From assembly GCF_937920075.1 (NCBI RefSeq), contig NZ_CALETI010000456.1:1-5767 (forward strand): a stretch of 5,767 bases of DNA, read 5' to 3'. This DNA comes from an uncultured Agitococcus sp. GTDB lineage: Bacteria; Pseudomonadota; Gammaproteobacteria; Pseudomonadales; Moraxellaceae. The notes below the pieces were generated by a model that made no database searches, was not told the DNA's origin, and saw only the letters and a list, made by a program, of their open reading frames with translations. Shown here piece after piece: positions 1 through 5,767 of the stretch (the stretch's first letter is position 1; every line of letters begins with the position of its first letter). A program made the position numbers and the translations under genes.

Positions 1-499
<499 letters not shown>

Positions 500-647
500 A
501 TAACGCCAAAACAGTTTATACCAAGATACACAACCTTGATTTAGTTCGAAACAGATACAGCATAAACGTAAAAATGACACAGACAAAATTCCAACTGTAC
601 AAAGACAACGAATTCGAGTAAGCGCAAAAACGCAAACTCAACCAGTT
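500..647 (+). other. 23S-5S internal transcribed spacer, no tRNA
   Basis: This 148-base A-rich spacer separates the 23S and 5S genes and should be transcribed as part of the rRNA precursor. I see no tRNA: a GTTCGAA stretch at 544-550 looks like a T-loop but lacks a flanking 5-bp stem or a CCA end. A small hairpin is possible at 616-639, with GAGT (616-619) and GCG (622-624) pairing with CGC (631-633) and ACTC (636-639). It lies 8 bases before the 5S and could mark a processing site, which is inference. The rest is featureless. Confidence 0.75.
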
Positions 648-766
648 TGTCTGGCGACCATAGCGAGTGTGAACCACCTGATCCCTTCCCGAACTCAGAA
701 GTGAAACCGCTCCGCGCCAATGGTAGTGTGGCATTCGCCATGTGAGAGTAGGTCATCGCCAGACTC
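648..766 (+). rRNA. rrf: 5S ribosomal RNA
   Basis: This is the complete 5S rRNA of the large ribosomal subunit, about 119 bases long and close to the usual 120. Helix I is visible as GTCTGGCGA (649-657) pairing perfectly with TCGCCAGAC (756-764). The internal hallmarks CCGAACTCAGAAGTGAAAC (about 689-707) and ATGGTAGTGTGG (720-731) match the gammaproteobacterial 5S pattern, as does GAGAGTAGG (744-752). The ends are set by analogy with E. coli and could be off by one or two bases. It is the last gene of the rRNA operon and is followed directly by a terminator. Confidence 0.96.
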
Positions 767-771
767 CAATC

Positions 772-808
772 AAAAAAACCCTTCTAGCAAACACTAGAAG
801 GGTTTTTT
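772..808 (+). terminator. Intrinsic terminator of the rRNA operon
   Basis: A perfect 9-bp stem, CCCTTCTAG (779-787) with CTAGAAGGG (794-802), has a 6-base loop (CAAACA) and is followed by six T residues (803-808). Seven A residues (772-778) precede the stem, so it could also end transcription arriving from the right. Its place 13 bases after the 5S end makes it the natural stop for the rrn transcript, insulating the downstream toxin-antitoxin locus from rRNA-level transcription. Confidence 0.95.
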
Positions 809-883
809 ACTTTGCGGAAAGAAAATTGGGCAAGACGAAGAGGCTCTAATAGATTATATTTACGTTTAAATTGGAGCGTAAAA

Positions 884-1153
884 ATGCAAACTACACATTT
901 AACCCCTCAAAGACACGTTGTAATACCCCAAGCCATTTGTGACGCCTATCATTTAAATGCAGGACAAGAATTAGAAATTGAATTAACCCCTCAAGGTATT
1001 TTGTTAAAAGCTAAAACTGCCTCATCTACAACAAAGTTAGACGATGTTGCAGGCTGTTTGGCGTATCAAGGCGAAGCTAAAACGATTGAAGAGATGAATG
1101 AAGCTATTCAAGAGGGTGTTAGTATGCAATGGGGACAAAATGATAACCATTGA
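884..1153 (+). CDS. AbrB/SpoVT-type antitoxin of a VapBC-like toxin-antitoxin module
   Basis: This 89-residue protein has the two-part layout of MazE/VapB-like antitoxins. Residues 1-45 form a swapped-hairpin AbrB DNA-binding domain, with the typical opening 'LTPQRHVVIPQAI' (the family's 'lsskGQvviPkaiR') and the 'LNAGQELEIEL' strand. The tail (about 46-89) carries 'DDVAGCLAYQGEAKTIEEMNEAI', which in this family binds and neutralises a PIN toxin. Start choice: ATG 884 has a good ribosome site (GGAG, 873-876, 7 bases away) and gives the normal domain length. A TTG at 812 would add 24 unrelated residues and lies next to the rRNA terminator. Its end overlaps the toxin start by 14 bases, implying translational coupling. 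Antitoxins of this type usually repress their own promoter; I see no convincing operator. The protein is intact although its toxin is broken. Confidence 0.88.
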   Translation: MQTTHLTPQRHVVIPQAICDAYHLNAGQELEIELTPQGILLKAKTASSTTKLDDVAGCLAYQGEAKTIEEMNEAIQEGVSMQWGQNDNH

Positions 1154-1535
1154 TACGAATGTCATTGTTCGGTTTTTAACGCGTGATGATGAAGTACAGT
1201 ATCAAAAGGCATATCAAGTTTTTGCCTCATCTGAACAGATATTTATTCCAAAGACGGTGATTTTAGAAACGGAATGGGTATTACGTTTTAGCTATAAGTT
1301 TTCATCTAACCACATTGCTATTGCGTTAACTAACTTACTTGGTTTAGAAAATATTGTCACTGAAAATAAAGAATAGATTATTATGGCGTTGGGGTGGATT
1401 AAACAAGGGATGGACTTTGCTGATGCCTTGCATTTATCATTTAGTTTACACACACAGGCATTTTTAAGTTTTGATAAAAAGATGATTAAAAAATCAGCGG
1501 AATTAAATATTGATATCAAAGTTATAGAGCCTTGA
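1140..1535 (+). pseudogene. PIN-domain (VapC-type) toxin interrupted by an in-frame TAG
   Basis: VapC-family toxins are Mg-dependent ribonucleases with a cluster of acidic residues. This frame starts at ATG 1140 inside the antitoxin gene, with GGGG at 1131-1134 as ribosome site. It opens with the PIN motif 'MITIDTNVIVRFL' (D5) and continues through 'ILETEWVL' (E43/E45). Codon 79 (1374-1376) is TAG. The same frame then continues with recognisable family sequence, 'ALGWIKQGMDFADALHLS' (D92, D95) and 'AFLSFDKKM' (D112), to a TGA at 1533-1535. The uninterrupted length would be about 131 residues, normal for the family. No frame change or gap is needed, so a single base substitution (for example CAG to TAG) explains the break. 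The 78-residue product lacks the C-terminal acidic residues and should be inactive. Amber readthrough or a sequencing error cannot be excluded. Confidence 0.85.
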
Positions 1536-1554
1536 TTATTTTAAGATGAATTTT

Positions 1555-1628
1555 GTAGCCTGTGTGAAGTGAAACGTAACACGGGTCGTTGTTTCCTGTA
1601 TTTCGCTACGCTGCATACAGGCTGCTAC
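1555..1628. repeat. REP-like palindrome pair (BIME-like), inverted
   Basis: Two related imperfect palindromes face each other. The plus-strand unit (1555-1585) begins with GTAG, then CCTGTGT (1559-1565), a GAAGTGAAACGTA-like middle and ACACGGG (1579-1585), pairing with one G-T wobble. The second unit reads on the minus strand from 1628 to 1595: GTAG, CAG, then CCTGTAT pairing perfectly with ATACAGG (1615-1621), with a middle (GCAGCGTAGCGAA) similar to the first. A 5' GTAG next to an imperfect palindrome is the known form of REP elements mobilised by RAYT (REP-associated tyrosine) transposases, and inverted pairs are called BIMEs. No RAYT gene is in the window. A further short pair, TAGCC (1556-1560) and GGCTA (1635-1639), may extend the unit. 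It could also form RNA hairpins between the toxin remnant and nudF. Confidence 0.65.
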
Positions 1629-1659
1629 TAAAGTAGGCTATTTAGAAAAGGCTAGGATT

Positions 1660-2286
1660 ATGCAACAAACAATATTTAATCAACAACAAGATGTCGAGTT
1701 AGTCAGTCGAGAGATGGTTTATAAATCGTTTACTCAAATTGATGTTGTTAAATTAAAACATCGTTTATTTGCAGGTGGCATGAGTCCAATTATTCAGCGT
1801 GAATTAGTGATTAAACCCGAAGCTATTGGCGTGTTCATTTATGACCCTAATTTAGATGCTGTATTGTTAATTGAACAATTTAGGGTCGGGGCATTGTCTC
1901 ACCCTAATCCGTGGCAATTAGAAATTGTTGCAGGTTTAGTTGATGGGCATGGCGAAAGCTTAGAAGATGTGGCTAAACGGGAAGTTTTGGAAGAAGCTGG
2001 TGTTGAGTTATCGCGTTTAGAAAAGGTGATGACTTTTTTACTTAGTCCGGGTGGGAGTAATGAAAAATTTACCTTATTTGTTGGTCAGGCTGATTTACGT
2101 CAAGCAGGTGGTGTATTTGGCTTGCCAGAAGAAGGCGAAGATATTAAAGTCAGCATAGTTTCGGCGACTGATTTTGTTGACTTATTGGCAAAAAATAGCA
2201 TGTTATGGAATGCGCCATTGTTAATTGCAGGCCAATGGTTTGCGCTAAATAAAACTCTTTTACAGTCTAAGTGGCAAAATTGCTGA
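1660..2286 (+). CDS. nudF: ADP-ribose pyrophosphatase, Nudix family
   Basis: NudF hydrolyses ADP-ribose to AMP and ribose 5-phosphate in the cytoplasm, using Mg2+, and clears a reactive metabolite. The 208-residue protein matches the E. coli enzyme (about 209 residues) throughout. It has the N-terminal dimerisation strands with 'KHRLFAGGMS' (33-42), the 'VLLIEQFRVGA' strand (68-78) and the Nudix box at about 92-115 with R107, E108, E111, E112 and G114. 'SPGGSNE' (129-135) follows, then 'PEEGEDI' (156-162), where E160 aligns with the proposed catalytic Glu of E. coli NudF. Oddity: the Nudix box has G92 and E99 seven apart (Gx6E rather than Gx5E), from one extra residue in the loop 'GLVDGHGE'. 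The start is ATG 1660; AAGG at 1648-1651, 8 bases away, is the best ribosome site. It heads the neighbourhood that continues with cpdA, yqiA and parE, but a 235-base gap suggests separate transcription. Confidence 0.93.
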   Translation: MQQTIFNQQQDVELVSREMVYKSFTQIDVVKLKHRLFAGGMSPIIQRELVIKPEAIGVFIYDPNLDAVLLIEQFRVGALSHPNPWQLEIVAGLVDGHGESLEDVAKREVLEEAGVELSRLEKVMTFLLSPGGSNEKFTLFVGQADLRQAGGVFGLPEEGEDIKVSIVSATDFVDLLAKNSMLWNAPLLIAGQWFALNKTLLQSKWQNC

Positions 2287-2521
2287 TTTTTTGGTAAATT
2301 GTCGATTGAGTCGCTAGAAAAAAATTGTATTCTTGCGTTTAATTAGGATTAGAAAAATACTTGACTTACAGACAGCCAATATCTTTATGCTTTTATACAG
2401 GTATGTAAGTCCAAAATGTTGTGATGTAGTAATAGCCAAGACCCAGTTTGATTATGATGATAACAAATGGTGTCTAAGCCAAACTGATTAATCTCCAAGG
2501 GTCCGCTTTAGGGATGGCATC
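2287..2521 (+). other. Intergenic region between nudF and cpdA; no gene, yqiB absent
   Basis: This 235-base AT-rich gap holds no convincing reading frame on either strand. In E. coli and relatives yqiB lies here, so the gene is missing at this locus. Two inverted repeats are visible: GACTTACA (2363-2370) with TGTAAGTC (2404-2411), and CAGTTTG (2444-2450) with CAAACTG (2480-2486). The first overlaps a candidate promoter. No classical terminator follows nudF; only a weak T-run/A-run pairing (about 2286-2292 with 2319-2326) is present. The leader of the downstream transcript would be about 120 bases. Confidence 0.6.
2361..2391 (+). promoter_or_regulatory. Candidate sigma-70 promoter for cpdA-yqiA-parE
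   Basis: TTGACT (2361-2366) matches five of six bases of the -35 consensus. A -10 is less clear: TTTATG (2384-2389) gives a 17-base spacer but matches only three of six, while TATGCT (2386-2391) matches four of six with a 19-base spacer. The left arm of an inverted repeat (GACTTACA, 2363-2370) overlaps the -35 and its right arm (2404-2411) lies near the expected start site. That arrangement could serve a repressor, which is inference. Confidence 0.4.
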
Positions 2522-2524
2522 TTG
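2510..2524 (+). promoter_or_regulatory. Ribosome binding site supporting a TTG start for cpdA
   Basis: AGGGA at 2510-2514 sits 7 bases before TTG at 2522-2524, ideal spacing. The nearest upstream ATG (2514) reads only three codons before a stop, and the ATG at about 2532 is out of frame. This supports TTG as the real start. Confidence 0.7.
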
Positions 2525-3331
2525 AAAAAACATGAAAATAAGCCACTCCGTGTAGTGCAAATATCCGACTGTCATCTGTTTTCATCAACAGAAGGTCGGC
2601 TTTTAGGGTTAAACACCGAAGATAGCTTGCGTCTAGTCTTAGAAAAGGTAAAACGTGAGCAAACAAATATTGATGTCATTTTGGCAACAGGTGATATTGC
2701 TCAAGACGCAAGCGAAGTTGCTTATCAACGCTTTCAACAACATTTAGCGCAATTTAATACCCCTAATTATTGGTTGCAGGGTAATCACGATATTACTCAA
2801 CCTATTCTTAATACTTTAAACAACCAAAGTCATCTTAGCCCCTGTGTAATTAAATTTGCCAAATGGCAAATTATTATGCTCAATTCCAGTGTCGAATACG
2901 AAGTACCAGGTAAGTTTAAACCCGAAGAACTTGCCTTTTTGCAGTCAGCCTTAGAGAAAAGTAAAGGTTGTCATGTGATGGTGTGTTTGCATCACCATCC
3001 TGTTCCAATGGGCTGTAAGTGGTTAGATACCCAAGTCGTCAGAAACGCAGTTGATTTTTGGCAAGTGATAGACCAATTTAGCCACATTAAAGCCATTGTT
3101 TGGGGACACGTTCACCAAGAGTCTGACAGAATGCGTAATAGTGTGCGTTTATTATCTGCGCCTTCAACCTGTGTCCAATTTAAACCATTAAGCAATGATT
3201 TTGCTGTTGATGAAGATGTTTCACCAGGTTATCGTTGGTTCGATTTATATGATAATGGTGATATTGTCAGTCAAGTCTCTCGTGTCGAAGGGGTTAAATT
3301 TACCATTGATTGGACAGTGAAAGGTTATTAA
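2522..3331 (+). CDS. cpdA: 3',5'-cyclic AMP phosphodiesterase (calcineurin-like)
   Basis: CpdA hydrolyses cAMP to 5'-AMP in the cytoplasm and lowers CRP-type signalling. The 269-residue protein carries all metal-binding motifs of the metallophosphoesterase fold in order: 'DCH' (D16, H18), 'GDIAQD' (G57, D58), 'GNHD' (87-90), 'HHHP' (157-160) and 'GHVH' (195-198). The family signatures 'PSTCVQFKP' (214-222) and a terminal 'GY' match E. coli CpdA, whose length is nearly the same. The start is an unusual TTG with a strong ribosome site, which may keep expression modest. The stop is 7 bases before yqiA, suggesting co-transcription with yqiA and parE. A CRP site would be of interest upstream, but I find only an unpaired TGTGA half-site. 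Confidence 0.94.
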   Translation: MKKHENKPLRVVQISDCHLFSSTEGRLLGLNTEDSLRLVLEKVKREQTNIDVILATGDIAQDASEVAYQRFQQHLAQFNTPNYWLQGNHDITQPILNTLNNQSHLSPCVIKFAKWQIIMLNSSVEYEVPGKFKPEELAFLQSALEKSKGCHVMVCLHHHPVPMGCKWLDTQVVRNAVDFWQVIDQFSHIKAIVWGHVHQESDRMRNSVRLLSAPSTCVQFKPLSNDFAVDEDVSPGYRWFDLYDNGDIVSQVSRVEGVKFTIDWTVKGY

Positions 3332-3338
3332 ACTTTTC

Positions 3339-3905
3339 ATGTCTACACTTATTTACATTCACGGTTTTAATAGTTCCCCTCAATCTCATAAAGCAGGTTT
3401 GTTGCGTCAATGGTTAGCTCAACATCGGCCTGATATTAACTTTATTACTCCCGATTTAAATATTTTTCCGCAGCAAGCCATTAACTTATTAGCCCAATTA
3501 GTGCAACAATATCCACAGGCTGGTTTATTAGGCAGTTCGTTGGGTGGTTTTTATGCCACGTGGCTTAATCAACATTATGGCAATAAGGCGGTATTAATTA
3601 ATCCTGCGGTTAAAGCCTATGATTTATTAAGCACCCTATTGGGTGAGCAGCGTAATTACCACACAGGCAAAGGTTACACCTTAACCCAAGCCCAAGTTGA
3701 TGAGTTATTAGCGATAGAAGTTGACGCTCTGCGGTATCCAGAGCGTCTATGGGTACTATTACAAACAGCCGATGAGACTTTAGACTATAAGCTCGCTTTG
3801 GCAAAATATCCCTTGTCTCCAATGTTGGTGGAGGAGGGCGGTAATCATGCCTTTGATAGTTTTGAACACCATATTCCTGCGATTATTGATTTTTTACGAA
3901 TTTAA
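3339..3905 (+). CDS. yqiA: YqiA-type alpha/beta-hydrolase esterase
   Basis: YqiA is a small cytoplasmic serine esterase shown in E. coli to cleave short acyl esters; its physiological substrate is not settled. The 188-residue protein opens with the family signature 'MSTLIYIHGFNSSP'. The nucleophile elbow is 'GSSLGG' (65-70, Ser67), the acid is Asp145 in 'QTADETLDY', and the base is His170 in 'EEGGNHAF', giving a full Ser-Asp-His triad. There is no signal peptide or membrane segment. It starts 7 bases after cpdA and ends 6 bases before parE. The ribosome site is weak (AAAGG at 3320-3324, about 14 bases away), so translation may be coupled to cpdA. The order cpdA-yqiA-parE is conserved in many gammaproteobacteria. 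Confidence 0.93.
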   Translation: MSTLIYIHGFNSSPQSHKAGLLRQWLAQHRPDINFITPDLNIFPQQAINLLAQLVQQYPQAGLLGSSLGGFYATWLNQHYGNKAVLINPAVKAYDLLSTLLGEQRNYHTGKGYTLTQAQVDELLAIEVDALRYPERLWVLLQTADETLDYKLALAKYPLSPMLVEEGGNHAFDSFEHHIPAIIDFLRI

Positions 3906-3911
3906 AAACCT

Positions 3912-5767
3912 ATGACTACTTATAACGCTGATGCTATTGAAGTTTTATCGGGTTTAGACCCTGTTCGCCGCCGTCCGGGTATGTACACTGATACCAGTCG
4001 TCCCAATCATTTAGCTCAAGAAGTGATTGATAACTCGGTCGATGAGGCAATGGCTGGCCATGCTTGCCAGATTCAAGTGATTTTGCACGAAGATAATTCT
4101 TTAGAAGTGATAGACGATGGCCGCGGTATGCCTGTTGATATGCACCCTGAAGAAAAAATGTCGGGTGTGGAGTTAATTTTAACCAAGCTCCATGCAGGCG
4201 GAAAATTTTCTAATAAAAACTATCAGTTTTCGGGTGGTTTGCATGGTGTGGGTATTTCGGTGGTCAACGCCTTATCTAGCCAAGTACAAGTTAAAGTTAA
4301 AAGAGAGGGTCAAGAATATGCCATCAGTTTTGCCAATGGCAATAAATCGAAAGAATTAGAGGTGATTGGGTCTGTGCCCAAACGTCAAACAGGCACTAGC
4401 GTCCGTTTTTGGTCAGACCCACAATATTTTGATAATCCTAAATTTAATACCAAAGCCCTAAAACACTTACTCAAGGCTAAAGCGGTTTTATGTCCTAATT
4501 TGCAAATTAAATGGATTGATAAACAAGCCAAAGAAGAAGAGACATGGTATTACGAAGATGGCTTACGCGCGTATTTAATTGACAGTTGTAAAGACTTTGA
4601 GTGTTTACCTGCTGAGCCTTTTGTTGGAGATTTTAAAGGAGAACATGCAGCTTGTGAGTTTGCGGTGTTGTGGCAGCCTGAAGGTGGCGAAACCATTCAA
4701 GAATCGTATGTAAACTTAATTCCTACGGTACAACATGGCACACACGTTAATGGTTTGCGTCAGGGTTTAACCGATGCCATGCGTGAGTTTTGTGAGTTTA
4801 GAAATTTATTACCGCGTAATGTCAAATTAGCGCCCGAAGATGTGTGGGAACGTGTGGCCTTTGTGTTGTCGATGAAAATGCAAGAAGCACAATTTTCAGG
4901 GCAAACCAAAGAACGTTTATCCTCACGAGAAGCCTCGGTGTTTGTGCAAGGCGTGGTTAAAGATGCGTTTTCGTTATGGCTCAATCAACATCCCGATGTT
5001 GGTCAACAAATTGCAGAATTGGCGATAGCCAGTGCCAATAAACGCCTCAAAGCAGGAAAAAAAATCGAACGCAAAAAAATTACGCAAGGGCCTGCATTGC
5101 CTGGCAAGTTAGCCGATTGTGCGGGTCAAGATATTATGCGTAGTGAGTTGTTTTTGGTGGAAGGTGATTCCGCAGGCGGCTCAGCGAAACAAGCGCGTGA
5201 TAAAGAGTTTCAAGCCATCATGCCTTTACGGGGCAAAATTTTAAATACATGGGAAGTAGCTTCTGACCAAGTTTTAGGTTCACAAGAAGTGCATGATATT
5301 GCAGTGGCGATTGGTGTTGACCCTGGTAATGAAGATTTAACAGGCTTGCGTTACGGTAAAGTGTGCATTTTGGCCGATGCCGACTCCGATGGTGCGCATA
5401 TCCGCTGCCTGTTGGCCACCTTGTTCTTCAGGTACATGCCGGACCTGGTGAAGGCTGGGCGGGTCTACACCGCAGTGCCGCCGTTGCACCGCATCGAGCT
5501 CACCAACCCCAAGAAGGGGATGGACAAGTACGTCTACACCTACTCAGACCCCGAATTGCAGCGCAAATTGGCGGAGCTGACCAAAAAGGGACTTCGCTGG
5601 AAGGACCCGGTGCAGCGCTACAAAGGTCTTGGCGAGATGGACCCGGAGCAGCTCTGGGAGACGACACTGAATCCGGAGACGAGACTTTTGAAGCGTGTGG
5701 AGATCGAGGATGCCCGTATGGCCTCCGATGTGACGGAAGTGCTGATGGGAACCGAGGTTCCGCCGCG
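3912..5767 (+). CDS. parE: DNA topoisomerase IV subunit B, partial and chimeric
   Basis: ParE is the ATPase subunit of topoisomerase IV, which with ParC unlinks daughter chromosomes. The window covers 618 codons and ends before the stop. The GHKL ATPase domain shows 'EVIDNSVDE' (E37, N41), 'DDGRGM' (68-73), 'GGLHGVGISVVNA' (108-120) and 'TGTSV' (160-164). The transducer carries 'QTKERLSSRE' (331-340). The Toprim domain has 'EGDSAGGSAKQ' (417-427, E418) and 'DADSDG' (489-494). Up to 'RYGKVCILADADSDG' it follows E. coli ParE closely. After that the protein ('FFRYMPDLVKAGRVYTAVPPLHRIEL', an inserted 'KKGMDKYVYTYSD', then 'QRYKGLGEMDPEQLWETT', 'LMGTEVPPR') resembles actinobacterial GyrB/ParE, with a simultaneous rise in GC. 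The frame is unbroken and catalytic motifs are intact, but the hybrid is probably an assembly product. ATG 3912, 6 bases after yqiA, has no clear ribosome site, suggesting coupling. Confidence 0.93.
   Translation, partial: MTTYNADAIEVLSGLDPVRRRPGMYTDTSRPNHLAQEVIDNSVDEAMAGHACQIQVILHEDNSLEVIDDGRGMPVDMHPEEKMSGVELILTKLHAGGKFSNKNYQFSGGLHGVGISVVNALSSQVQVKVKREGQEYAISFANGNKSKELEVIGSVPKRQTGTSVRFWSDPQYFDNPKFNTKALKHLLKAKAVLCPNLQIKWIDKQAKEEETWYYEDGLRAYLIDSCKDFECLPAEPFVGDFKGEHAACEFAVLWQPEGGETIQESYVNLIPTVQHGTHVNGLRQGLTDAMREFCEFRNLLPRNVKLAPEDVWERVAFVLSMKMQEAQFSGQTKERLSSREASVFVQGVVKDAFSLWLNQHPDVGQQIAELAIASANKRLKAGKKIERKKITQGPALPGKLADCAGQDIMRSELFLVEGDSAGGSAKQARDKEFQAIMPLRGKILNTWEVASDQVLGSQEVHDIAVAIGVDPGNEDLTGLRYGKVCILADADSDGAHIRCLLATLFFRYMPDLVKAGRVYTAVPPLHRIELTNPKKGMDKYVYTYSDPELQRKLAELTKKGLRWKDPVQRYKGLGEMDPEQLWETTLNPETRLLKRVEIEDARMASDVTEVLMGTEVPP
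5370..5408 (+). other. Probable chimeric junction within parE (Toprim DADSDG codons)
   Basis: The codons for 'LADADSDGAHIRC' mark a switch from AT-rich, A/T-ending codons (GGT, AAA, ATT, TTA) to G/C-ending ones (CTG, GTG, AAG, GTC, TAC, ATC). The protein family affiliation changes at the same place. The exact breakpoint cannot be fixed because this motif is nearly invariant across type IIA topoisomerases. An overlap of two genomes in a conserved stretch would leave just this kind of seamless in-frame join. Confidence 0.8.
5409..5767 (+). other. High-GC segment of apparent actinobacterial origin
   Basis: Bases 5401-5767 contain 220 G/C of 367 (60%), against about 40-43% in sampled upstream lines. 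The translation carries features typical of actinobacterial GyrB/ParE proteins: 'FFRYM', 'AGRVYTAVPPLHRIEL', 'DKYVYTYSDPEL' and 'LMGTEVPPR'. In that family 'KEFI' or similar normally follows near the protein end, so the source gene probably stops just beyond the window. Assignment to Actinomycetota is from recalled family patterns, not a search. Confidence 0.75.

Noticed and set aside
544..550. GTTCGAA as the T-loop of a tRNA between 23S and 5S
   Set aside because: No flanking stem pairs, no acceptor stem and no anticodon arm can be built around it.
855..860. TATATT as a -10 element for the antitoxin promoter
   Set aside because: It is close to consensus, but no acceptable -35 lies 16-18 bases upstream, so I do not call a promoter.
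812..883. N-terminal extension of the antitoxin from TTG 812
   Set aside because: It would begin 4 bases after the terminator T-run and adds 24 residues unlike the family; ATG 884 has a good ribosome site and the right domain length.
1098..1139. Earlier start for the toxin frame
   Set aside because: It has no good ribosome site and adds residues before the canonical 'MITIDTNVIV' PIN start at 1140.
1292..1519. Minus-strand open frame over the toxin remnant
   Set aside because: It is a shadow of the PIN frame, which shows clear family motifs on the plus strand.
2420..2435. CRP binding site upstream of cpdA
   Set aside because: TGTGA is present at 2420-2424 but the opposite half-site (TCACA) is absent at the required spacing.
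3610..3822. Minus-strand open frame inside yqiA
   Set aside because: It overlaps a well-supported esterase gene and has no family features.
4760..4984. Minus-strand open frame inside parE
   Set aside because: It is antisense to conserved transducer-domain codons of ParE.

Overview
The window runs from the 3' end of a ribosomal RNA operon into a housekeeping gene cluster. Most of it looks gammaproteobacterial. The 5S rRNA has a gamma-type sequence. NudF, CpdA, YqiA and ParE all resemble their E. coli counterparts along most of their length and lie in the same order as E. coli nudF-(yqiB)-cpdA-yqiA-parE. The protein genes are moderately AT-rich (about 40-43% GC in lines sampled by hand) with A/T-ending codons. 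A Thiotrichales-type sulfur bacterium would fit, but that is only an impression.

Layout: the 3' part of 23S rRNA (1 to about 499) is followed by a spacer without tRNA, 5S rRNA (about 648-766) and a strong intrinsic terminator (779-808). Next is a type II toxin-antitoxin locus. The AbrB-type antitoxin is intact (884-1153), but the overlapping PIN-domain (VapC-type) toxin reading frame (1140-1535) is interrupted by one in-frame TAG. A pair of inverted REP-like palindromes carrying GTAG tetranucleotides (1555-1628) separates this locus from nudF (1660-2286). A 235-base gap, where E. coli has yqiB, holds a candidate promoter and inverted repeats. It is followed by the tightly packed genes cpdA (2522-3331), yqiA (3339-3905) and parE (3912 to the window end), probably one transcript.

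The main anomaly is inside parE. Up to about codon 487-494 the protein follows gammaproteobacterial ParE closely. From the Toprim DADSDG motif onward, at about 5370-5408, three things change together without loss of frame: GC rises to about 60% (220 of 367 bases from 5401), codons become G/C-ending, and the protein resembles actinobacterial GyrB/ParE. The likeliest cause is a chimeric join of two genomes at a conserved stretch; a natural hybrid gene is the less likely alternative.

Functionally, NudF hydrolyses ADP-ribose, CpdA hydrolyses cAMP, YqiA is a small serine esterase and ParE is the ATPase subunit of topoisomerase IV. They are an old conserved neighbourhood rather than one pathway. 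I found no convincing undescribed system. The points most worth checking are the parE junction, the REP-like pair and the amber-interrupted toxin.
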